64,000 nt of DNA, taken from assembly GCA_963755695.1 (NCBI GenBank), contig CAVWLB010000010.1, forward strand, positions 558,001 to 622,000. Direction: 5' to 3'. Position numbers and translations under genes: made by a program. The notes below the pieces were generated by a model that did no database searches, was not told the DNA's origin, and saw only the letters and a program-made list of their open reading frames with translations. Shown piece by piece: positions 1 to 8,020 of this stretch (positions are counted from its first letter, which is position 1; every line of letters begins with the position of its first letter). Source of the DNA: QHWT01 sp963755695 (GTDB lineage: Bacteria > Acidobacteriota > Vicinamibacteria > Vicinamibacterales > 2-12-FULL-66-21).

Positions 1-551
1 GGCGCCGGCAAGTCGACGCTGCTGCGGCTGCTGCTGCGCCAGGACGTGCCGACCGAAGGCCAGCTCGTCGTCGGCGGCCGCAACCTCGCGAAGCTGACGC
101 CGCGGCAGGTGCAGGCCTACCGCCGATCGCTCGGCTTCGTCTTCCAGGACTTCAAGCTGCTGCCGAACAAGACCGTGCTCGAGAACGTCGCCTTCGTGCC
201 GCGCGTGCTCGGCATGGCGGCCGACGCAGCAGCAGCGCCGGACGTTCCAGGTGCTGAAGTGGGTCGGCCTGCAGCACCGCATGAACGCGTTTCCGCTGGA
301 GCTGTCGGGCGGCGAGCAGCAGCGCATCGCGATCGCGCGCGCGCTCGTCAACGATCCGGTGATCATCCTCGCCGACGAGCCGACCGGCAACCTCGATCCC
401 GATCTGTCGCTCGAAATCATGAACCTGTTCCGCGAGATCAACGCGCGCGGCACGACGGTGCTCGTCGCCACGCACGATCGCGAGCTGATCCGGCGCGTCG
501 GCCGCCGCACGGTGACGCTCGATCACGGGCAGCATCGTGGAGGTCGCCTAG
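1..551 (+). CDS. ftsE: Cell-division ABC transporter ATPase FtsE (5' truncated, frameshifted)
   Basis: This is the ATPase subunit of the FtsEX complex, which sits at the division septum and controls peptidoglycan hydrolases. The window opens inside the Walker A motif (GAGKST). The Q-loop (FVFQDF), the ABC signature (LSGGEQQR) and Walker B (IILADEPTGNLD) follow. The reading frame changes near 226, where an extra g interrupts a run of CAG codons, and again near 530, where an extra c precedes the last codons; after that correction the gene ends at the TAG at 549-551. The motifs survive in shifted frames, so I read the shifts as sequence errors. The ftsX start follows two bases later, as expected of the ftsEX operon. 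The N-terminus lies outside the window. Confidence 0.9.
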
Positions 552-553
552 AC

Positions 554-1454
554 GTGCGCGCGCTGCAGCTATTTCTTCGCCGAGGCGGCCGCGAGCCTGC
601 TGGCGCGGCCGGCAGCGCGGCGCTGCTCTCGATGCTGACGATCGCCGCCGGGCTGTTCGTGCTCGGCTTCTTCCTGATGGTCAACGCCAACCTGCAGCGG
701 CTCGTCGGCGCTGGAGCGACGCCGCCGAGCTCTCGGTCTACCTGCGCGACGACGCGACGCCGGAGCAGATCGGCAGCGATCGACGAGCTGCTCGACGAGC
801 AGCGGGCTCGCCGAGCGGTGCAGCGTCTTCTCGAAGGACGACGCGCGAACGCGAGTTCGCGCAGGACTTCCCGGACCTCGCGGCCGGCGCGGCGGCGCTC
901 GAACGCAATCCGTTTCCGGCCTCGTTCGAGGTCCGGCTCAAGCGCGGGCGCGCGAGATCGCACCGAGCGCCGATCGACAATCTCGCCACGACGCTCGACG
1001 GCATGGGCGGCGTGGCCGACGTCCGCTACGACCGACGCTGGCTGAGCCGCCTGAACGCGGCGATCCGCTTCGTCCGCGGCGTCGGCCTCGTCATCGTGCT
1101 GCTGCTGGCGCTGGCCTGCGCGCTGACCGTCGCCAACGTGGTGCGGCTGGCGGCCGCCGCGCGGCGTGACGAAATTGAAATCATGCAGCTCGTCGGGGCG
1201 CCCCTTTGGCTATATCCGCGGGCCGTTCGTCGTCGAGGGGATGCTGCAGGGAGGCATCGGGGCGCATCGTTGCCGTGCTCCTGCTCTTGGCGGCCTTTGC
1301 CGCTGTTCGCGCGCGTTACGGGGCCTGTTGTCCGGAGGCGGTCGGCCTGACGGGTGTCTCATTCGTGCCGGCTGAGTTGCTGGTGCTCCTCGTCGCCGGC
1401 GGCATGGTGCTCGGCTGCCTCGGCGGGTTCATCGTCGCGCGCGGCGTCCGTTGA
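554..1454 (+). CDS. ftsX: Cell-division permease FtsX (several frameshifts)
   Basis: This is the membrane partner of FtsE. The GTG at 554 is two bases after the ftsE stop. An N-terminal hydrophobic segment lies near 630-690, an extracytoplasmic region near 740-1030 (a segment reading SDAAELSVYLRDD), then a second membrane segment, the conserved FtsX motif EIEIMQLVGAP near 1170-1200, and two final membrane segments before the TGA at 1454. The coding sequence has to be read across all three frames, with indels near 600-620, 713, 773, 800-830, 1200 and 1260. The length corrected for indels, about 300 residues, is normal for FtsX. The shifts look like sequencing errors because no functional region has been lost. 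Confidence 0.88.
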
Positions 1455-1479
1455 GCTTTGACATTTCCACGACATTTCG

Positions 1480-1509
1480 TTGACAGCTGACAGAACTCCC
1501 GTTTACACT
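1480..1509 (+). promoter_or_regulatory. Sigma-70-type promoter upstream of the 66-residue protein
   Basis: TTGACA at 1480-1485 and TACACT at 1504-1509 are separated by 18 bases. The pair lies in the 92-bp gap after ftsX and about 40 bases before the ATG at 1547, so it probably drives the small gene there. Found by eye only. Confidence 0.5.
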
Positions 1510-1546
1510 CGATCCATATCTGCACAATGCCCACGCGAGGAGTCGC

Positions 1547-1747
1547 ATGGCACGCGTCGTCAGCCCGGCTCGGGTTTTGAGCGCCCCTGTCACGCTAACG
1601 GCCGACTTCTATCGCGAGGAGTTCCTCAAGCACCGCGAATGTCTCGCGCGACAGCGTGAGTATTTCTCCGAGCGTGCGATCACCGATGCCGACGGTGCGA
1701 TCGCGCGCGTCCTCAGCGAGCTCGAGCAGCTCTGCGCGAAAGACTGA
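1547..1747 (+). CDS. Small hypothetical protein, 66 residues
   Basis: I do not recognise this protein. It begins at an ATG preceded by a GAGGAG ribosome-binding site and carries its own likely promoter at 1480-1509. The product has a basic N-terminus followed by a region rich in charged residues that looks helical (EEFLKHRECLARQREYFSER and AIARVLSELEQL). It has no signal peptide or membrane segment. It stands between the cell-division operon and the glycerate kinase. Codon use is ordinary for the region. The good ribosome-binding site and promoter argue that it is real. Confidence 0.6.
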   Translation: MARVVSPARVLSAPVTLTADFYREEFLKHRECLARQREYFSERAITDADGAIARVLSELEQLCAKD

Positions 1748-1841
1748 CGCGCAAGCAGGTCATGAGCAAGCTGCTCCGAAAATTCGACGTCGTGACCGGC
1801 CTGTCGGCCTGGTCCGATCCCAAACAGCTTCACTGAACAAT

Positions 1842-3132
1842 TCTTCGAGCTCGATCGATCGGCCGCCATCCATCGCGCGGCTGCGCGCCGATCTGGATGC
1901 GCTGATTGCCGCCGCCATTCGCGCGTGCGATGCCGGTCAGCTGACCGCCCGCGCGATTGCAAAGTACGCCCAAGCGCTTCCATCAGATCTCAGATTCCGC
2001 GTGGTTGCCGCCGGGAAGGCTGCCGAGCCAATGATGCGCGCGTTTCACGACGCATACGCTCAGCGGATCGCGTCGAGGCTCATGGCTTCACCGGAGATCG
2101 GCGCCGGCCATCCGGAACCGAACCAGATGAGCGTGACATGCGGGCGGCGCGCGCTAGCTCTTGCATCGGAGGCGCGTCGTGCCGGCGAACCGCTGGTGGT
2201 GCTGCTGTCTGGCGGCGCTTCCGCCATGCTCGCCGCGCCAGCTGATGGGCTCACGCTCGCTGACAAAATTGAGACCACCCGGACGCTTCTCGAGAGCGGC
2301 TTGCCGATTGCGGCCATCAACGGCATTCGCAAGCATCTGTCCGCAATCAAGGGGGGACGGCTCGCCGCGGTTGCCGGATCGACGGTGACGTTCGCGATCT
2401 CCGATGTGCACGCGCCGGTCGAGGACGATCCGGCCGTCATCGGATCGGGTCCTGACGGTTGCTGATCCCTCGACGTTCGCGGATGCCATCACTGCGCTCG
2501 ATGGCGCGCGCGCCCTGAACGTCGTGCCGGCCGCAGTGCGGGACCATCTGGTGCGCGGCGCGGCCGGCGAGGGCGAGGAAACCATCAAGAGCGGGGATCC
2601 GCGGCTCGCACGAAGCGAGTACTTCATCGCCGGCACCCGTCACCACGCGATGGAGGGCATCGTCGAAGAGGCAGCCCGGCGTGGCTATCACACCGCGCGA
2701 ATCGAGGCGCCAACGCTGGGCGAGGCCCAAGAAGCGGCGCGCAGGTTCATCGCAGATGCCCGGCAACGTCGCGCCGCTGCGGGTCCTCTATGCCTGGTTG
2801 CATCCGGCGAGACGACGGTCAAGATCCACAGAGACTCGGGCGTTGGTGGGCGCAATCAGGAATTCGCGCTTGCCGCTGCAGGGGAACTCGGGTCGCTCGG
2901 CGACTGCGCGCTGGCGAGCATCGGAACGGACGGAATCGATGGCCGTACCGACGCCGCGGGCGCGATCGTTGATTCGACAACTATGTCGCGCGCAGCCGCA
3001 CTCGGATTAGACGGCTCGGCTGCTCTGGCCCGGCACGATTCGTATCCGTTCTTCCGCGCACTGGGGGATCTGGTGCTCACCGGGCCGACGGGAACGAACG
3101 TGGGGGATGTTCAGATCTTCCTCGGCGCCTGA
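1842..3132 (+). CDS. Glycerate 2-kinase, MOFRL/GckA family (one frameshift)
   Basis: The protein is a DUF4147/MOFRL-type glycerate kinase, which phosphorylates glycerate with ATP in glycerate and serine-cycle metabolism. The N-terminal part, through the segment VVAAGKAAEPM and the glycine-rich LLSGGASAM, lies in one frame to about 2450. The C-terminal MOFRL part (GRNQEFALAAA, then SIGTDGIDGRTDAAGA) lies in another frame and ends at 3132. One extra g near 2454, in the segment that should read IGSGPTVADPS, explains the break exactly. The start is unclear: there is no ATG, GTG or TTG in frame between about 1800 and 2000, so the 5' end may also hold an error. The given start is approximate. The gene could be a recent pseudogene, but an error is more likely. 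Confidence 0.8.
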
Positions 3133-3155
3133 AGCCCCTCATCGGCCGATACATA

Positions 3156-3572
3156 ATGGGCGTTATGCGCCAGTTGAAGCTCGTCCTTATAGGCATCGTG
3201 GTGCTGATCGTGGTGCTGGGTCTCGGCTTCGCCTGGGGCTCGTCGGGACGGGTGGCCGCACAGCGCGCGGTCGAAGACGCGAAACAGCAGCTCGATCTCG
3301 CCGAAGCGCGGGGCAGGCTGCTGGAGGCGCGTGTCAGTCTCTACAACGTCAACTTCGGCGACGCCCAGCGTCAGTTCGAGGATGCGAAGACACCGCTGAC
3401 CAGAGCGCGCGATCGATATCAACAGGACGGGAAGCGTGACGCTGCGGAAGGGATCTCCGCGGCGCTGGCGCATATTCAGGAAGCTCAACGCCTCGCTGCC
3501 AAGCTCGATCCGAACGCCAACAATCAGGCGAGCGAGGCGCTCAAAGCCATCCAGGTCGCTACTTCAAGATAG
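3156..3572 (+). CDS. Membrane-anchored helical hypothetical protein, 138 residues
   Basis: An N-terminal hydrophobic segment (about residues 7-27) is followed by a region predicted by eye to be long alpha-helices (residues 33-130), rich in Ala, Glu, Arg and Gln and with possible TPR-like packing. A single-pass anchor with a soluble helical domain is the simplest reading. A second ATG at 3165 (MRQLK) may be the true start. The 3' end overlaps the end of the convergent exported-protein gene by 14 bases. I cannot assign a family. Confidence 0.6.
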   Translation: MGVMRQLKLVLIGIVVLIVVLGLGFAWGSSGRVAAQRAVEDAKQQLDLAEARGRLLEARVSLYNVNFGDAQRQFEDAKTPLTRARDRYQQDGKRDAAEGISAALAHIQEAQRLAAKLDPNANNQASEALKAIQVATSR

Positions 3573-4095
3573 TCGCCTTAGCTTCCACCTTCACCTTGCG
3601 GTCGGTGGCGGGATCCGCCGACTGCGAGATCACCAGCGGCTTGCCGTCTTCGAGCAGAACGTTGATTGTCTCGTTGACGGTCGGCGTCGTCGATTTCTCG
3701 CTCTCCGCTTCTGCCGCGGTCGGGCGGTACTCGATGGTCATGTCCACGCGGATGCGGCCGTCCTTGTGCACCTTGGGCTGAGCGTCGACGTTGAGAATGA
3801 CCGGTCGAAACCCCATTGGCGTGCGCACGTCACCGGTCGTGCGGATACGCCCGAAGCCGGTGTCGAGCATCGTCATCGTGACCGTCTTGCTGATAGGGGG
3901 CGTGTCGCCACGTTGATCGGTGATTGTCAGGTCGAGGCGGATGTTCATCGTCGGCTCGGGTCGCGGCGGAGCGGGCTTCGACGGCTCGGCAGGCTTCGCC
4001 GGCGCGGCAGGTTTCTGTGGCGAATTACTCTCCTGCGCGACGGCCGGCACGACCATCATCAGCAGGACGATCACGATTCGGATTGCATTCACCAT
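3559..4095 (-). CDS. Exported hypothetical protein, third gene of the sigma-factor operon
   Basis: The 178-residue product starts with a clear signal peptide (MVNAIRIVIVLLMMVVPAVA) followed by a Pro/Ala/Lys-rich linker (residues 27-48). The rest is a beta-rich domain with alternating Val, Thr and Ile (for example MNIRLDLTITDQRGD and KTVTMTMLDTG). Only four bases separate it from the anti-sigma-like gene upstream, so it belongs to the same transcript as the ECF sigma factor. By analogy with other ECF operons it may be an envelope protein sensed or produced under this regulator; that is inference. Its tail overlaps the convergent gene by 14 bases. Confidence 0.65.
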   Translation of the reverse strand: MVNAIRIVIVLLMMVVPAVAQESNSPQKPAAPAKPAEPSKPAPPRPEPTMNIRLDLTITDQRGDTPPISKTVTMTMLDTGFGRIRTTGDVRTPMGFRPVILNVDAQPKVHKDGRIRVDMTIEYRPTAAEAESEKSTTPTVNETINVLLEDGKPLVISQSADPATDRKVKVEAKATILK

Positions 4096-4099
4096 CTAA

Positions 4100-4666
4100 C
4101 TACTCCTCGCGCCGTTCGGGCGGCGAATCAGATAATGCGCTCACCTCAAGGGCCGGCAAGTGCAGCGGTGCGATATCCAGCCTGGCGACTGCCGCCGGAC
4201 TCGCGGACGGAATCCGCTCGACGGCGATCGGCGGCGGCGGCGCGAGCGCGTCGACTTCGGCAAACCCTTCGGGCCGTGTGTCGGTGAAGTTCGTGACGTC
4301 TGTCGCAACTGCTGCCTCGATTTGCCGATCGGAATGCCTGGTGATTGCGAGAGGCACCCGATTGGGCGGCCCTTCACCGCGCACGACTGAAGAGGGCGGC
4401 TGGGGCGCCAGCACCCCGAGCGCGCTATCCATCGGATGCGATGGCAGGGACATGACGGTCGTCTTTCGCAACCCGATCGCGATCACGAGAACGGCGGCGG
4501 CCGCGACCGGCACGATCATCCACGTCCAGCCGAATCTGTGGCGCGGACGCTCGATTCGATCGATGACCCGCACGCGCAAGTCCGCACGCGGCTCGACGTC
4601 GAGCATTTCGCGGACGGCGCGGTCAATCGCGCGATCGACCCGGTTGTCGGTCTCTTTGCTACTCAC
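4100..4666 (-). CDS. Anti-sigma-factor-like membrane protein
   Basis: The 188-residue protein has a cytoplasmic N-terminus of about 47 residues (MSSKETDNRVDRAIDRAVRE), one membrane segment (about residues 48-66, TWMIVPVAAAAVLVIAIGL) and a Pro-rich extracytoplasmic tail. Its start overlaps the end of the ECF sigma gene by eight bases, a coupling typical of sigma/anti-sigma pairs. No zinc-binding HxxxCxxC motif is visible, so it is not a canonical ZAS-domain anti-sigma factor. I infer the role from topology and position. Confidence 0.65.
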   Translation of the reverse strand: MSSKETDNRVDRAIDRAVREMLDVEPRADLRVRVIDRIERPRHRFGWTWMIVPVAAAAVLVIAIGLRKTTVMSLPSHPMDSALGVLAPQPPSSVVRGEGPPNRVPLAITRHSDRQIEAAVATDVTNFTDTRPEGFAEVDALAPPPPIAVERIPSASPAAVARLDIAPLHLPALEVSALSDSPPERREE

Positions 4667-5291
4667 GTTCGTATCCGGCAGCCGCGAGCTTCTGCTTCAG
4701 CAGCCGGCGTGCCTCGGAGACACGCCATTTGAGCGTGCCAACCGGAATCCTCAACATCGTCGAGATCTGCTCGTAGCTGTACTCGCCGGACCCCGCAAGC
4801 AGGAGCGGATCCCGCAGCTTTGGTGGCAGCGTCGCGATCAGTTTCCGGACGTGCGATTGCAGGTCGGCGGATATCAAGGCGTCTTCCTGCGAACGATCGC
4901 CGGCTGCCAAATGCTCGGTTCCATCCGACGCTTGCCCCTCTTCCGTGTGTGGCGCTGGCGCCAAACGTTGCAGCCAACGCATGATCCCTTTCCGACGGTC
5001 AATCGCCTTGCGCCACGCGATCGCGAGGAGCCACGTTCTGAACGCTGCCTCGCCGCGAAAGTGGCCGAGCTTTCGAAAGGCCGTCACGAACGTCTCTTGC
5101 GCGACATCGTCGGCCTCATCCGGCGATCGCACCGCTGCCAGCGCGGCCCGAAAGACTGCCCGACGGTTGCGATCGACGAGCGCACCGAACGCTTCCACGT
5201 CCCCGGCCTGCGCCCGGCGAACCAGCTCCAGGTCGGATGGGGCAGCGGCTTCGGAAGCGCTCACACGGTCGTTAGTGGGGGCAAGCGGCAC
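4659..5291 (-). CDS. ECF-type RNA polymerase sigma factor (RpoE family)
   Basis: This 210-residue protein is a sigma-70 family extracytoplasmic-function factor. Region 2 spans about residues 28-95, with DDVAQETFVTAFRKL and FRGEAAFRTWLLAIAWRKA, and region 4 about residues 145-205, with a LPPKLRDPLLLAGSGEYSYE helix-turn-helix and the typical RIPVGTLKWRVSEARRLLKQ end. It heads a minus-strand operon with an anti-sigma-like membrane protein and an exported protein. A variable linker between the two domains carries acidic stretches. The target promoters cannot be deduced from this window. Confidence 0.9.
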   Translation of the reverse strand: MPLAPTNDRVSASEAAAPSDLELVRRAQAGDVEAFGALVDRNRRAVFRAALAAVRSPDEADDVAQETFVTAFRKLGHFRGEAAFRTWLLAIAWRKAIDRRKGIMRWLQRLAPAPHTEEGQASDGTEHLAAGDRSQEDALISADLQSHVRKLIATLPPKLRDPLLLAGSGEYSYEQISTMLRIPVGTLKWRVSEARRLLKQKLAAAGYERE

Positions 5292-5329
5292 GGCGGTTGG
5301 GTTTTATTGTCGACGCGCGGATTTCAGTA

Positions 5330-5444
5330 TCTTTCGGGGTTTTTCTGCCTTTTGCGATTTTTCTGTGTTTTTCTGTGTTCTTCTGTGGCCCTTTCTGTGG
5401 CCCCTCTGTGGCCCTTCTGCGGCCTTTCTGATTTCTGTGGCCCC
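5330..5444. repeat. Short repeat array, TTCTGTGGCC family
   Basis: A T-rich spacer passes into degenerate copies of TTCTGTG and CCTTTCTGTGGCCC, at least six in about 100 bases. The array stops about three bases before the ATG of rnr and leaves no recognisable Shine-Dalgarno sequence. The same motif, in both orientations, recurs at 22775-22930. Confidence 0.8.
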
Positions 5445-5446
5445 AT

Positions 5447-7717
5447 ATGCTGAATAGTGAACAGTTGCTGACCGCCATCCGCCATCGCATGGAGCACCCG
5501 GCCACGACCCGGGAAATGATGCAGCGGCTCAAGATTCCGCGCGACCAGCGGGCGACCGTGAAACGTCTGCTCAAAGGTCTGGTGGAGAGCGGCCACCTGA
5601 TTCAGACGCGCGGCACCCGTTTCGGCCTGCCGGATCGCATGAACCTCGTGGTTGGCCGTGTGCAGACGCATCCACGCGGATTCGGATTCGTGATTCCCGA
5701 CCGCCCGGTCGAAGGAGTGACCGGCGACATCTTCATTGCCGGCCACAACCTGAACCAGGCCATGCACGGCGACCGGGTGGTCGCCCGGATCGAGAGCACG
5801 CGCGAGGAACGGGCCGAAGGTCGCATCGTCCGCATCCTCGCTCGCGGCGCATCGACGATCGTCGGCAGGCTCGACGTCGACGAATCCGGCATGGGCTTCC
5901 TCGTGCCATTCGATCGCCGGCTGATCATGGACGTCCTGATCCCTGGCGACGAAAGGAACGACGCGCAACCAGGCGACATGGTGGTCGCCGAGATCACCCG
6001 TTTTCCGACTACGACCCGGAGTGCTCTTGGCCGCGTGCTCAATGTGCTGGGCGACATCGACGAACCCGGGGTCGACACCGAAATCATCATCCGCAAGTAC
6101 GGCATCAACGATGAACACAGCCCCGATGCCGTCGAGGAAGCCGAGCGCCTCGGCGCGGTGGTCAAGGAAAGAGACATCAAGGGGCGCACCGATTTCCGGC
6201 CAGTGACCACGGTGACGATCGACGGCGAACACGCGCGCGACTTCGACGATGCGATCACGATCGAGCGGATGCCGAACGGACACTACTGGCTCGGTGTGCA
6301 CATTGCCGATGTGGCGCACTACGTGCCCGAAGGAAGCGCGCTCGACGAAGAGGCCTATGAACGGTCGACGTCGGTGTACTTTCCCGAACGTGCGGTGCAC
6401 ATGTTTCCATCGGAGCTGTCGACCGGCCTGTGCAGTCTCAATCCGAACGTCGATCGCCTGGTGCAGTCATGCTTGATGGAGGTGGATCGTCAAGGGGACG
6501 TCGTCCGTTACGAGATTCACGACGGGGTCATCCACAGCGACGCGCGGATGACCTACACCGACGTCAACGCGATCCTCACGGAGCAGGATCCCGCCGTCAC
6601 GAAGAAGTACAGTCATCTCGTCGGCATGTTCGAGACGATGAAGGAGCTGTTCCACATTCTGAATCTGCGGCGGCGGCGACGCGGCTCGATCGATTTCGAC
6701 CTCAAGGAGCCGGAAATTGTTCTCGACGACGAGGGGATGGTCGAAGAGATTATCGCCGCAGAGCGGAACGTCGCCCATCGGATTATCGAGGAGTTCATGC
6801 TCCTCGCGAATGAAACGGTGGCCGAGCATCTTGACCAGCGCGACGTGCCGACACTCTATCGGGTCCACGAGGATCCGGACCCGATGAAGGTCGAAGAGTT
6901 CGAGGAGTTTGTCTCGACCCTGGGCTACAGCCTCGGGGCGCCGCCCAATGCCGTTCGTCCTCGTTACTTCCAGAAGCTGGTCGAGCGCATCCAGGGAAAG
7001 CCGGAAGAGAAGCCGATCGCGTTCTTGATGCTCCGGACCATGCAGAAGGCACGGTACGACCCGCAGAATCTCGGACATTTCGGCCTCGCGGCCTCGAGCT
7101 ACGCGCACTTCACCTCGCCCATCCGACGCTACCCGGATCTCGTGGTCCACCGAACCCTGCGCGAATCGCGCCAGGGAATGCCGGACGATCGCAAGGATGA
7201 GCTGACCGAGGAGCTGCCGGAAATCGCCCGTCACACGTCGGAGCGCGAGCGGCGTGCCAACGACGCCGAGCGCGAGCTGGTGCAGTGGAAGAAGGTGCGC
7301 TTCATGGCCGACAAGGTTGGCGATGAATTCGACGGCTACATTACCGGCGTTGCCGCCTTCGGCTTATACATCGAGCTCATCGACCACTTCGTCGAGGGCA
7401 TGGTCCACGTGTCGACGATGGCCGATGATTACTACCGCTTCGTCGAACGCGCGCACATCATGCGGGGAGAGAATACCGGGCAGGTCTATCGTCTCGGCGA
7501 CAAGGTGCGAGTGCAGGTGATCAAGGTGGACATGGAGCGGCGCCAGGTCGACCTCGGCCTGGTGGAGATCCTCGAAAAGGTTCGTCAATCGGAACGCCAC
7601 CGCGGGCCGCGTCGCAGCAAGGCGGAGCCGAAGCGTGAGCGGCACCTGGCCGGCGGGCGAAAGCGAAGCAGCCGGCCGGGACGCCGCGAACGGGCGATGA
7701 AGAAGCCGAGGAGATAG
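5447..7717 (+). CDS. rnr: Ribonuclease R
   Basis: RNase R is a processive 3'-5' exoribonuclease that degrades structured RNA. The 756-residue product has an N-terminal winged helix (about residues 10-65), cold-shock-type OB domains (about 66-230), the RNB catalytic domain (about 245-580) with the metal-binding motif ARDFDDAI (Asp265, 267 and 268) and FTSPIRRYPDLVVHR near its end, an S1 domain (about 630-710) and a Lys/Arg-rich tail. The length is usual for the family. The start codon directly follows a repeat array and has no clear ribosome-binding site. The gene stands alone between the divergent sigma factor operon and selB. Confidence 0.97.
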   Translation: MLNSEQLLTAIRHRMEHPATTREMMQRLKIPRDQRATVKRLLKGLVESGHLIQTRGTRFGLPDRMNLVVGRVQTHPRGFGFVIPDRPVEGVTGDIFIAGHNLNQAMHGDRVVARIESTREERAEGRIVRILARGASTIVGRLDVDESGMGFLVPFDRRLIMDVLIPGDERNDAQPGDMVVAEITRFPTTTRSALGRVLNVLGDIDEPGVDTEIIIRKYGINDEHSPDAVEEAERLGAVVKERDIKGRTDFRPVTTVTIDGEHARDFDDAITIERMPNGHYWLGVHIADVAHYVPEGSALDEEAYERSTSVYFPERAVHMFPSELSTGLCSLNPNVDRLVQSCLMEVDRQGDVVRYEIHDGVIHSDARMTYTDVNAILTEQDPAVTKKYSHLVGMFETMKELFHILNLRRRRRGSIDFDLKEPEIVLDDEGMVEEIIAAERNVAHRIIEEFMLLANETVAEHLDQRDVPTLYRVHEDPDPMKVEEFEEFVSTLGYSLGAPPNAVRPRYFQKLVERIQGKPEEKPIAFLMLRTMQKARYDPQNLGHFGLAASSYAHFTSPIRRYPDLVVHRTLRESRQGMPDDRKDELTEELPEIARHTSERERRANDAERELVQWKKVRFMADKVGDEFDGYITGVAAFGLYIELIDHFVEGMVHVSTMADDYYRFVERAHIMRGENTGQVYRLGDKVRVQVIKVDMERRQVDLGLVEILEKVRQSERHRGPRRSKAEPKRERHLAGGRKRSSRPGRRERAMKKPRR

Positions 7718-7729
7718 GGGGCACCATTG

Positions 7730-8012
7730 CAGATTGAAGACTGCAGAATGAAGATTGGAGATTGACGATTGGCGAATGGCGATTGGATTGTAGATTGGCG
7801 ATTGATGATTACATCGTCGACTGCTGATTACACTCGTGCGACTGCTGATTACACTGGCGATTGCTGATTACACTGGCGATTGCTGATTACACTGGCGATT
7901 GCTGATTACACTGGTGATTACTGATTCAATTGCCGATGTCAATCGCCAATCTGCAATCCAATCGCCAGTCGGCAATCCTCAATCCCAATCTTCAATCTGC
8001 ACTCGGCAATCG
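7730..8012. repeat. 19-bp tandem repeat flanked by inverted arms
   Basis: The whole 303-bp gap between rnr and selB is repetitive. The left arm (about 7735-7812) is built from GATTGGCGATTG-type words. The centre holds copies of GCTGATTACACTGGCGATT starting at 7823, 7844, 7863, 7882 and 7901, the last three intervals being exactly 19 bases. The right arm (about 7935-8012) consists of the reverse complement words CAATCGCCAATCTGCAATCC. A transcript could fold into a long imperfect hairpin. The array ends about ten bases before the selB start. No gene is visible in it. Confidence 0.85.
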
Positions 8013-8020
8013 GAAATGTC

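Noticed and set aside
1762..1836. A 24-residue reading frame starting MSKLLRKFDVV between the 66-residue gene and the glycerate kinase
   Set aside because: It is very short, has no convincing ribosome-binding site and may be the true 5' end of the kinase in a misread frame; it cannot be decided by eye.
2404..2465. Possible selenocysteine read-through of the TGA in the glycerate kinase
   Set aside because: The conserved continuation lies in another frame, so read-through of the TGA would not restore the protein; one extra base at 2454 explains it.
7730..8012. Possible CRISPR array
   Set aside because: The repeats are contiguous or nearly so, with no unique spacers of constant length, and no cas genes are present.
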